DNA from: Nocardioides potassii
Lineage (GTDB): Bacteria > Actinomycetota > Actinomycetes > Propionibacteriales > Nocardioidaceae
Direction of reading: 5' to 3'
Assembly (NCBI RefSeq): GCF_021648885.1
Contig: NZ_JAKJHZ010000005.1
Coordinates: forward strand, 310,001-374,000
Length of the DNA: 64,000 nt
Shown: positions 1 through 7,231 of the stretch, piece by piece
How the letters are laid out: each line of letters opens with the position of its first letter
How positions within the stretch are numbered: position 1 is the stretch's first letter
Made by a program: the position numbers and the translations under genes
The notes under the pieces: generated by a model
Databases searched by the model: none
Seen by the model: the letters and a program-made list of their open reading frames with translations, nothing else
Told to the model about the DNA's origin: nothing

Positions 1-93
1 GTCTGGCGCATCGGCCTGATGGGTCGCAACGCCCGACCCGACGCCGTGCTGCTGGTGCTGGCGGCGCTGAAGGAGGTGCTCGGCCGTGGCTGA
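1..93 (+). CDS. Class V aminotransferase, C-terminal fragment (partial)
   Basis: The window opens inside a reading frame that ends with TGA at 91-93. The 30 visible residues start VWRIGLMGRNARPDAVLLVL. This matches the C-terminal end of the alanine-glyoxylate / serine-pyruvate class of PLP-dependent class V aminotransferases, where a GLMG-x(2)-A-x(3)-V segment is usual. Only the small C-terminal subdomain is present, so substrate and catalytic lysine cannot be judged. The next gene starts inside this one (8-base overlap), which suggests one transcript. The call rests on family resemblance of a short stretch. Confidence 0.6.
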   Translation, partial: VWRIGLMGRNARPDAVLLVLAALKEVLGRG

Positions 94-568
94 GCGCCGG
101 CCCGCCGTGACCCTCCGCCCGATGTCGCAGGAGGAGTACGACGCGTGGCGCGAGCGCTCGGAGCGGGAGTACGCCGCCGACATCGCGGTGTCACGCGACC
201 TGGACGCCGAGTCCGCGGCCGCCGCGTCCGCCGGTGAGTTCGCCCAGCTGCTGCCCGACGGGCTGGCCAGCCGCGACATGCACCTGTTCACCGCCGAGGC
301 GAACGGCGAGCCGGTCGGCATCGGCTGGTTCGAGCTGCGCCAGCGCGCGTCCGGGACCTCGGCCTGGATCTTCGACATCCGCCTCGACGAGGACCGGCGC
401 GGCCAGGGCCTGGGCCGGGCGCTGCTCGACGCCCTCCACGAGTCCGCCCGCGGTCTCGGAGCCAGCACGATGACGCTCAACGTCTTCGGCGACAACCCGA
501 CCGCGATCCGGCTCTACGAGACCTCCGGCTACGTCGTCACCGCGCAGCAGATGCGGCTCGACCTCTGA
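86..568 (+). CDS. GNAT family N-acetyltransferase
   Basis: The 160-residue protein has the GNAT acetyl-CoA binding motif A near residues 98-113 (RLDEDRRGQGLGRALL, with the R/Q-x-x-G-x-G/A pattern) and a C-terminal N-P-T-A-I-R-L-Y-E segment typical of motif B. It should transfer an acetyl group from acetyl-CoA to an amine; the substrate cannot be told from sequence. The GTG start overlaps the end of the aminotransferase by eight bases, so the two are probably translationally coupled. Length is usual for a single GNAT domain, with no signal peptide or membrane segment. Confidence 0.85.
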   Translation: MAERRPAVTLRPMSQEEYDAWRERSEREYAADIAVSRDLDAESAAAASAGEFAQLLPDGLASRDMHLFTAEANGEPVGIGWFELRQRASGTSAWIFDIRLDEDRRGQGLGRALLDALHESARGLGASTMTLNVFGDNPTAIRLYETSGYVVTAQQMRLDL

Positions 569-608
569 TCCTCGAGGCCGCCTCCCCGGCGTGGGGACCC
601 GCCACGGG

Positions 609-614
609 TAGGGT
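609..614 (+). promoter_or_regulatory. Possible -10 element upstream of smc
   Basis: TAGGGT lies 60 bases before the smc GTG, in the 106-base gap after the GNAT gene. It matches the TAnnnT form of other -10 elements in this window. No clear -35 is visible, so this is tentative. Confidence 0.3.
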
Positions 615-674
615 GAGCGGCGCTGAGCTTCCCCAGTCTTCAGTGTCCATGTCCTGATCGTCGAGGAGCCCGCG

Positions 675-3600
675 GTGTACCTGAAGAGCCTGACCCTCAA
701 GGGGTTCAAGTCCTTCGCGTCCTCCACGACGATGCAGCTCGAGCCGGGCATCACGTGCATCGTCGGGCCCAACGGCTCGGGCAAGTCCAACGTCGTCGAC
801 GCGCTCGCCTGGGTGATGGGCGAGCAGGGCGCCAAGAGCCTGCGCGGCGGCAAGATGGAGGACGTCATCTTCGCCGGCACGTCCGGGCGCCCGCCGCTCG
901 GTCGCGCCGAGGTGCAGCTGACCATCGACAACTCCGACGGCGCGCTGCCGATCGACTACGCCGAGGTCACGATCAGCCGCACGATGTTCCGCAACGGAGG
1001 CTCGGAGTACGCCATCAACTCCCAAGCCTGCCGGTTGCTCGACGTGCAGGAGCTCCTCAGCGACTCCGGCATCGGCCGCGAGATGCACGTGATCGTCGGG
1101 CAGGGCCAGCTCGACTCGATCCTGCACGCGACCCCGGAGGACCGCCGCGGCTTCATCGAGGAGGCCGCGGGCGTCCTCAAGCACCGCAAGCGCAAGGAGA
1201 AGGCGCTCCGCAAGCTCGACGCCACCGACGGCAACCTCACGCGTCTCGCCGACCTCCTCACCGAGATCCGCCGCCAGCTCAAGCCCCTCGGACGGCAGGC
1301 CGAGGTGGCCCGCCAGGCGCAGACGGTGCAGGCCGACGTGCGCGACGCCCGCGCCCGGCTGCTCGCCGACGACCTCGTCACCGCCCGCACCGCGCTCGAC
1401 CAGGAGATGGCCGACGAGACCATCCTGGTGCAGCGCCGCGAGGAGGTGGAGGCGGCGATCGCGACCGCCCGCGAGCAGGAGGCCCGTCTCGAGGCCGCCC
1501 TGCGCGAGGACCTGCCGCGGCTCGCCGCGGCGCAGGAGACCTGGTTCGCGCTGTCCGGCCTGAAGGAGCGGCTGCGCGGCACCGCCTCCTTGGCCGACGA
1601 GCGGATCCGCAACGCCGCTGGTGCTGCGGACGGCGACTCCGTCGACTCCGGCCGCGACCCCGACGAGCTCGAGGCGCAGGCCGGGCGGGTGCGCGAGCAG
1701 GAGGCCGAGATCGCGGCCCAGGTCGAGCAGCAGCGCACCGCCCTCGACGAGGCCGTCGTGGCCAAGCGTGCCGCCGAGGAGGCCGCGGCCGAGGAGGACA
1801 AGCGGATCGCCGGTCTCCTCCGCGCCGCTGCCGACCGACGCGAGGGGCTGGCCAGGCTCAGCGGACAGGTCAATGCCCTGACCTCCCGTGCGGAGGCTGC
1901 CGACGCGGAGATCCAGCGCCTCACCGACGCCCGGGAGGACGCCGCGACCCGCGCCGAGCGCGCGCAGCGCGACTTCACCGCGCTCGAGACCAAGGTCGCC
2001 GGCCTGGACGCAGGCGAGGAGGGACTCGACTCCGAGCACGAGGAGGCGGTCGACGCCCTCGACGAGATCGAGGAGCAGCTCGCCAGGGCGCGCGACGAGG
2101 CGCAGCAGGCCGACCGCGACCGGGCCGGGCTCGTCGCTCGCCGTGACGCCCTCGAGATCGGCCTCAACCGCAAGGACGGCGCCAGTGCCCTGCTCGCCGC
2201 GACCGACACCGTCGGCGGGCTGCTCGGCTCCGTCGCCGCACTGCTCGACGTCGAGCACGGCTACGAGGCCGCCGTCGCGGCAGCCCTCGGCTCCGCCGCC
2301 GACGCCGTCGTGGTCGCCGACGCAGCAGCGGCGGTCGAGGCGATCACGCACCTCAAGGACGACGACCTGGGCCGCGCCGGCCTGCTGCTCGGCCGAGCCC
2401 CCGCGGCGGAGCGCGACTGGCCGCGGCTGCCCGACGGCGTCGTGTACGCCGTCGACGTGGTGTCCGCGCCCGACGACGTACGGCCCGCCCTAGCGCGGCT
2501 GCTCGACCGGGTCGCCGTCGTCGACGACCTCCCCGCCGCCCGACGCCTCGTCTCCGACCAGCCCGACCTCGTCGCGGTGACCCGTGACGGCGACCTCCTC
2601 GGCTCCCACTTCGCAGCCGGCGGCTCCAGCAGCCAGCCGAGCCTGATCGAGATCCAGGCGGCCGTGGACGACGCCTCCACCAAGCTGGCCGAGGCGACCG
2701 CCACCGCCGAGCGGCTCGGCTTCGAGATCTCCCGGCTCGAGGCCGCCCGTCACGACGCCCTCAAGCGTGTCGACGTCGCGCTCGCCAAGCTCCACGAGTC
2801 CGACGCCACGCTCGCCGCCGTCGCCGAGGAGCTCGGCCAGTACGGCTCGCAGGCCCGCGCCGCCAAGGGTGAGGCCGAGCGGCTCGAGCGCGCCATCGCC
2901 ACCGCACGGGAGGCGCGCGAGGCGGACCTCGCCGGGCTCGCCGAGCTGCAGGCCCGGCTCGCCGCCGCCGAGGACGTCACCGACGAGGAGCCCGACACCT
3001 CCGAGCGGGAGAAGCTCGCCGAGCAGGCCCGGGAGGCACGCCAGCACGAGATGGACGCCCGGCTCGCGCTCCGCACCGCCGAGGAGCGCGCCCGCGCGCT
3101 GCACGGCCGAGCCGACTCCCTCCTCCGCGCCGCCAAGGCCGAGCGGGAGTCCCGAGCCCGTGCCGCCGAGCGCCGGGAGCGCCTGATCCGCGAGGGCAGG
3201 GCTGCGCAGGCCGTGTCGGTCGCCGTGCGCGTCGTGCTCCACGAGCTCGAGCGCTCGGTGATGCGCGCCGCCGACGAGCGCGCGGCCGTCGAGGAGTCGC
3301 GGCAGGGGAGCGAGCAGCAGCTGATGGCGGTGCGCGCGTCGCTGCGCGACCTCGGCCGCGAGCACGACGAGCTGGTCAACTCGGTCCACCGCGACGAGAT
3401 GGCCCGCACCCAGCAGCGGATGCGCATCGAGCAGCTCGAGGAGCGTGCGCTCGAGGAGCTCGGACTCGACCCCGCCGGCCTGGTGGCCGACTACGGCCCC
3501 GAGACGCTGGTGCCGTTCTCCGGACAGGTCCCCGACGGGGAGGAGCCACCGGAACCGACGCCCTACGTCCGCGAGGAGCAGGTCAAGCGGCTCCGCTCCG

Positions 3601-4229
3601 CCGAGCGCGCACTGTCGATGCTGGGCCGGGTCAACCCGCTCGCGCTGGAGGAGTTCTCGGCGATGGAGGAGCGCCACAAGTTCCTCACCGAGCAGCTCGA
3701 GGACCTCCGCCGCACCCGCAAGGACCTGCTCGACATCGTCCGCGAGGTCGACGCCCGCGTCGAGCAGGTCTTCACCGAGGCCTACGCCGACGTCGAGAAG
3801 GCCTTCGACCACACCTTCGCGCGGCTGTTCCCCGGCGGCGAGGGACGGCTGGTGCTCACCAACCCCGACGACATGCTGTCCACCGGCGTCGAGGTCGAGG
3901 CTCGCCCGCCCGGCAAGAAGGTCAAGCGCCTCTCGCTGCTGTCCGGTGGCGAGCGGTCGCTCGTGGCCGTGGCCTTCCTCGTCGCGCTCTTCAAGGCCCG
4001 CCCGTCGCCCTTCTACATCCTCGACGAGGTCGAGGCCGCGCTCGACGACACCAACCTCGGCCGGCTGCTCCAGATCTACGAGGAGCTGAGGGAGAACTCC
4101 CAGCTCCTCGTCATCACCCACCAGAAGCGCACGATGGAGGTCGGCGACGCGCTCTACGGCGTCACCATGCGCGGCGACGGCGTGTCCGCGGTGATCAGCC
4201 AGCGCCTCCGTGACGCCGAGTCGGCATGA
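675..4229 (+). CDS. smc: Chromosome segregation ATPase SMC
   Basis: At 1184 residues this is a full-length bacterial SMC. The Walker A motif GPNGSGKSN is at residues 31-39. Long coiled coils rich in Glu, Arg, Ala and Leu flank a hinge at about 515-640. The C-terminal half-ATPase has the ABC signature LSLLSGGERS near 1086 and Walker B with FYILDEVEAALDD near 1112. SMC forms a ring with ScpA/ScpB that compacts and segregates the chromosome. The GTG start is preceded by GAGGAG at 663-668 with six bases of spacing. The thioesterase gene follows with an ATGA overlap. SMC next to ftsY is the usual actinobacterial neighbourhood. Confidence 0.97.
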   Translation: MYLKSLTLKGFKSFASSTTMQLEPGITCIVGPNGSGKSNVVDALAWVMGEQGAKSLRGGKMEDVIFAGTSGRPPLGRAEVQLTIDNSDGALPIDYAEVTISRTMFRNGGSEYAINSQACRLLDVQELLSDSGIGREMHVIVGQGQLDSILHATPEDRRGFIEEAAGVLKHRKRKEKALRKLDATDGNLTRLADLLTEIRRQLKPLGRQAEVARQAQTVQADVRDARARLLADDLVTARTALDQEMADETILVQRREEVEAAIATAREQEARLEAALREDLPRLAAAQETWFALSGLKERLRGTASLADERIRNAAGAADGDSVDSGRDPDELEAQAGRVREQEAEIAAQVEQQRTALDEAVVAKRAAEEAAAEEDKRIAGLLRAAADRREGLARLSGQVNALTSRAEAADAEIQRLTDAREDAATRAERAQRDFTALETKVAGLDAGEEGLDSEHEEAVDALDEIEEQLARARDEAQQADRDRAGLVARRDALEIGLNRKDGASALLAATDTVGGLLGSVAALLDVEHGYEAAVAAALGSAADAVVVADAAAAVEAITHLKDDDLGRAGLLLGRAPAAERDWPRLPDGVVYAVDVVSAPDDVRPALARLLDRVAVVDDLPAARRLVSDQPDLVAVTRDGDLLGSHFAAGGSSSQPSLIEIQAAVDDASTKLAEATATAERLGFEISRLEAARHDALKRVDVALAKLHESDATLAAVAEELGQYGSQARAAKGEAERLERAIATAREAREADLAGLAELQARLAAAEDVTDEEPDTSEREKLAEQAREARQHEMDARLALRTAEERARALHGRADSLLRAAKAERESRARAAERRERLIREGRAAQAVSVAVRVVLHELERSVMRAADERAAVEESRQGSEQQLMAVRASLRDLGREHDELVNSVHRDEMARTQQRMRIEQLEERALEELGLDPAGLVADYGPETLVPFSGQVPDGEEPPEPTPYVREEQVKRLRSAERALSMLGRVNPLALEEFSAMEERHKFLTEQLEDLRRTRKDLLDIVREVDARVEQVFTEAYADVEKAFDHTFARLFPGGEGRLVLTNPDDMLSTGVEVEARPPGKKVKRLSLLSGGERSLVAVAFLVALFKARPSPFYILDEVEAALDDTNLGRLLQIYEELRENSQLLVITHQKRTMEVGDALYGVTMRGDGVSAVISQRLRDAESA

Positions 4230-4690
4230 GCGATCGTCCCAGGCCTACCCGGTCGTCGTACGTCGCGTGGCGCACCGCCACCACGCGGTGGCGCGACGAC
4301 GACGCCTACGGTCACCTCAACAACGCGACCTACTACGAGCTCTTCGACACCGCCGTCAACGCCTACCTCTACGAGGCGACCGGGGTCGACGTGCGTGCGC
4401 TGCCGCAGATCGGGGTCGTCGCCGAGACGGGGTGCCGCTACTTCCGCGAGATCGGCTTCCCCGAGCCGATCGAGATGGGGCTCGTCGTCGACAAGGTCGG
4501 GACGAGCTCGGTGGTCTACCGGATCGGGCTCTTCCAGGGTCCCTCGGAGGAGGCGGCGGCCGAGGGGCGGTTCGTGCACGTCTACGTCGACAACACCCAC
4601 GGCGCGGGCTCGCGACCGGTCACCCCGATCCCCGACGTGGTCCGCGCGGCCGTCGTACGACTGGTGCCGCAGGACCCGCGCGACGCGTGA
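4226..4690 (+). CDS. Hotdog-fold acyl-CoA thioesterase
   Basis: This 154-residue protein resembles the 4-hydroxybenzoyl-CoA thioesterase / YbgC branch of the hotdog fold. The segment around residues 20-40, TRWRDDDAYGHLNNATYYEL, carries the D-x-x-G-H-x-N-N active-site loop where the Asp acts in hydrolysis of an acyl-CoA. The C-terminal part has a strand with FVHVYVD as in homologues. Its ATG overlaps the smc stop (ATGA), so translation is probably coupled, although no functional link to SMC is obvious. The natural acyl-CoA is unknown. The protein should be cytosolic. Confidence 0.85.
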   Translation: MSDRPRPTRSSYVAWRTATTRWRDDDAYGHLNNATYYELFDTAVNAYLYEATGVDVRALPQIGVVAETGCRYFREIGFPEPIEMGLVVDKVGTSSVVYRIGLFQGPSEEAAAEGRFVHVYVDNTHGAGSRPVTPIPDVVRAAVVRLVPQDPRDA

Positions 4691-4788
4691 GGGACACCTC
4701 ACCCGACACGGTGGGGCGAGGATGCGAGATCGCGACCGGGGCTGTGCGACGGTGGAGTGGTCAGCAAGGCAACCCCGACAGGAGTCCC

Positions 4789-4965
4789 ATGCTCGCGATC
4801 GTCCTGATGATGACCCTCGGCGTGCTCGTCGCCGGCGCCGTGGCGGTCTACGTCGCCTACCCGCACCGCGGCGAGGAGCTCCCCGTGGTGCCGCAGCTCG
4901 GCGACGCCATGCGCAAGGGCGTCGACGCCCTGCCGACCCTCGAGGACTCCGAGTCGCGCGTCTGA
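4789..4965 (+). CDS. Small membrane-anchored protein, unknown function
   Basis: This 58-residue frame begins MLAIVLMMTLGVLVAGAVAV, one hydrophobic helix of about 23 residues, followed by a short charged tail (RGEELPVVPQLGDAMRKGVD, ending SESRV). A GGAG at 4781-4784 sits at a good distance from the ATG. Third codon positions are G/C-rich throughout, which supports real coding. The layout suggests a single-pass protein with a cytosolic tail. I do not recognise the family. Similar tiny membrane proteins lie near smc/ftsY in related genomes, but that is memory rather than a search. Confidence 0.65.
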   Translation: MLAIVLMMTLGVLVAGAVAVYVAYPHRGEELPVVPQLGDAMRKGVDALPTLEDSESRV

Positions 4966-5026
4966 CCTGGGCCCGTCGCGCGGGCGCCCGCACGGCGTGG
5001 CACTCCCACGAACGGCCGTGACGCAC

Positions 5027-5032
5027 TAGCGT
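5027..5032 (+). promoter_or_regulatory. -10 element of a probable leaderless promoter (methyltransferase)
   Basis: TAGCGT ends seven bases before the GTG at 5040 and no Shine-Dalgarno is present. This spacing places the transcription start at or near the start codon, and it favours 5040 over the GTG at 5031, which overlaps the hexamer. Confidence 0.5.
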
Positions 5033-5039
5033 GCCGAGC

Positions 5040-5966
5040 GTGACCGAGTCACGCCACGCAGTTCCGCACGAGGTCTCGAGGGCCTACTGCGCAGCCTGCG
5101 GCACCATGGTGTCGCGGGAGTTCCGTCGCGGTCCTGACGGCCGCCCGCACGCGAGGTGCCCACGGTGCGGCGGTCTCGAGCGGCACCGGTTCCTGTCGCT
5201 GCTGCTGGGCGTGCTCGCCCCCGAGCTGCGCGACCTCGACACCGTCGTGGAGATCGCCCCGTCGCCGCAGTCCACCAGGCTGGTCGACCGGCTCGGTGCC
5301 CGCAGGCGCATCGGCCTCGACCTCGGCTGCGACGGGCGTGAGGTCGACGCCCTCGCCTGCCTGACGCGGCTCCCGTTGCGCGACGCGTCGGTCGACCTGC
5401 TGGTCTGCTACCACGTCCTCGAGCACGTGCCCGACGACGCGGCCGCGATGCACGAGATCGCCCGCGTGCTCAGCCCGCGCGGCATCGCGCTGCTGCAGGT
5501 GCCGATCAAGGTGGGCGTGCCGACCGAGGAGGACCCGTCGGCCACTGCGGAGGAGCGGGTGCGCAGGTTCGGCCAGGCGGACCACGTGCGGTGGTACGGC
5601 GACGACTTCGACGCCCGCCTCGCGTCGGCCGGGCTGTCGTCCGTGCGGGTGACGCCACCGGCCCTCGTCGGCGAGGCGGCCGTGGAGTGGTTCCACCTGA
5701 TGCCGCACGAGATGGTCTGGGTCGCGCGGCCGGGCAAGGACGTGGCGGCGCCGATGCTGGCCGGAGGGCCGGCGTCAGGCCTGACCGCAGCGTTCGACGC
5801 GCTGCTGTCGGACCTGGCGCTCACCCACGCGAAGGTCGACCGGGCCCGCGCCCGGACCGCCAGGCTGACCGCCCAGCGCGACGCCCTGCGGGCCCGGCTG
5901 GCGGAGGTCCGGCCGCGCCGCGGCGTCGAGGTGGTCACCCGCCTTCGTCGCGTCGCGCACCTGTGA
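5040..5966 (+). CDS. SAM-dependent methyltransferase with N-terminal zinc ribbon
   Basis: About 308 residues. The N-terminus has two Cys pairs (Y-C-A-A-C-G and C-P-R-C-G-G), which look like a zinc ribbon. A class I methyltransferase core follows: a V-V-E-I-A-P strand in place of the usual glycine-rich loop, then LLVCYHVLEHVPDD with the E-H-V motif of the Methyltransf_11 group. The last 60 residues form an Arg/Ala-rich coiled coil. The substrate is unknown; related proteins with similar ribbons occur in glycan or lipid pathways. The start at 5040 is chosen because TAGCGT lies seven bases upstream; a GTG at 5031 would add three residues. Confidence 0.75.
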   Translation: MTESRHAVPHEVSRAYCAACGTMVSREFRRGPDGRPHARCPRCGGLERHRFLSLLLGVLAPELRDLDTVVEIAPSPQSTRLVDRLGARRRIGLDLGCDGREVDALACLTRLPLRDASVDLLVCYHVLEHVPDDAAAMHEIARVLSPRGIALLQVPIKVGVPTEEDPSATAEERVRRFGQADHVRWYGDDFDARLASAGLSSVRVTPPALVGEAAVEWFHLMPHEMVWVARPGKDVAAPMLAGGPASGLTAAFDALLSDLALTHAKVDRARARTARLTAQRDALRARLAEVRPRRGVEVVTRLRRVAHL

Positions 5967-5978
5967 TGGGATTGCCGC

Positions 5979-7118
5979 ATGGGTGAATGGCTCTATCTGA
6001 TCATCGGCATCGCCGTCGTCGGCGTCCTCACGCTCGCGGGGCTGCTGACCTCCGGTCGACGTCGCAGGGGTGACCTGCCCGCCACGGGCGGCACGGACGT
6101 CATCGCTCCTCCCCGAACGGACACGCCGGCCGGGACCGACACCGCCGTGGAGGCGCCGCCGGAGCCGGCCGTCGAGCCGGCGCCGACCGTCGAGAAGCCG
6201 GAGGGCACCGCGTCCCGGCTCGTCCGGCTGCGCCAGCGGCTCTCCCGCTCGCAGGGCGGCCTGGGCCAGGGCCTGCTCGCGCTGCTGAGCCGCGACCGGC
6301 TCGACGAGGACACGTGGGAGGCGATCGAGGACACCCTCCTCACCGCCGACGTCGGCGTCGCGCCGACCCAGGCGCTCGTCGAGCGGCTCCGCACCCGTCT
6401 GCGGGTCGAGGGCGGCCAGAAGCCCGACGCCCGGGCCGTCCTGCGGGAGGAGCTGATCGAGCTCGTCGGCACCGACATGGACCGCCGCGTGCAGGTCACC
6501 GGCGCCGACGGCAAGCCCGGCGTCGTGCTCGTGGTCGGCGTCAACGGCGCCGGCAAGACGACGACCGTCGGCAAGATCGCCCGCATTCTCGTCGCCCAGG
6601 ACCTCACGGTCACCCTCGGCGCGGCCGACACCTTCCGCGCGGCGGCCGTCGACCAGCTGGCCACGTGGGGCGAGCGCGTCGGCGTCGAGGTCGTCCGCGG
6701 CCCGGAGGGCGGTGACCCGGCCAGCGTGGCCTTCGAGGCGGTCAAGCACGGCGTCGACGACGACATCGACACGGTGCTCGTCGACACGGCCGGCCGCCTG
6801 CAGAACAAGGCCGGGCTGATGGACGAGCTCGGCAAGGTGAAGCGCGTCATCGAGAAGCAGGCCCCGGTCACCGAGGTGCTGCTCGTGCTCGACGCCACCA
6901 CCGGCCAGAACGGCCTCATCCAGGCTCGCGTCTTCAGCGAGATCGTCGACGTCACCGGCATCGTGCTCACCAAGCTCGATGGGTCCGCCAAGGGCGGCAT
7001 CGTCGTGCAGGTGCAGCGCGAGCTCGGCGTACCGGTCAAGCTCGTCGGACTCGGTGAGGGCCCCGACGACATGGCGCCGTTCGACGCCGCGGCCTTCGTC
7101 GACGCCCTCCTCGGCTGA
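5979..7118 (+). CDS. ftsY: Signal recognition particle receptor FtsY
   Basis: The 379-residue protein starts with a hydrophobic helix (LYLIIGIAVVGVLTLAGLL) and an Arg cluster, then an acidic Pro/Glu-rich A region. The SRP-type NG domain follows: Walker A GVNGAGKTT near residues 187-195, a DTAGR motif near 268 and a TKLDG motif near 327. FtsY docks the SRP-ribosome complex at the membrane and hydrolyses GTP together with Ffh, which is also encoded in this window at 15428. An N-terminal transmembrane helix is common in actinobacterial FtsY. The gene starts 12 bases after the methyltransferase stop. Confidence 0.97.
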   Translation: MGEWLYLIIGIAVVGVLTLAGLLTSGRRRRGDLPATGGTDVIAPPRTDTPAGTDTAVEAPPEPAVEPAPTVEKPEGTASRLVRLRQRLSRSQGGLGQGLLALLSRDRLDEDTWEAIEDTLLTADVGVAPTQALVERLRTRLRVEGGQKPDARAVLREELIELVGTDMDRRVQVTGADGKPGVVLVVGVNGAGKTTTVGKIARILVAQDLTVTLGAADTFRAAAVDQLATWGERVGVEVVRGPEGGDPASVAFEAVKHGVDDDIDTVLVDTAGRLQNKAGLMDELGKVKRVIEKQAPVTEVLLVLDATTGQNGLIQARVFSEIVDVTGIVLTKLDGSAKGGIVVQVQRELGVPVKLVGLGEGPDDMAPFDAAAFVDALLG

Positions 7119-7146
7119 CGCGCTCCCGCCCGAGCAGTGATCCCCG

Positions 7147-7226
7147 GCTGACCGGGCACTTCGTGCCCGTCCTCAGCGCTGACCGGGCACTTCGTGCCGG
7201 TGGGACGGGAAGGAAGTGCCCGCTCA
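7147..7226. repeat. Two 21-base direct repeats plus an inverted copy, ftsY 3' region
   Basis: The 21-mer starting GCTGACCGGGCACTTC occurs at 7147-7167 and 7178-7198 (period 31). A near-perfect inverted copy of its core, GAAGTGCCCGCTCA, lies at 7213-7226 (13 of 14 bases pair with 7180-7193). Either direct copy could fold onto the inverted one. The element lies between the convergent ends of ftsY and the glycosyltransferase, so it may act as a two-way terminator. Confidence 0.6.
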
Positions 7227-7231
7227 CCTGA

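Noticed and set aside
537-2351. Long minus-strand open frame of about 600 codons opposite smc
   Set aside because: It is the complement of the smc coding frame in a very GC-rich gene; no recognisable domain, and codon bias fits smc, not this strand.
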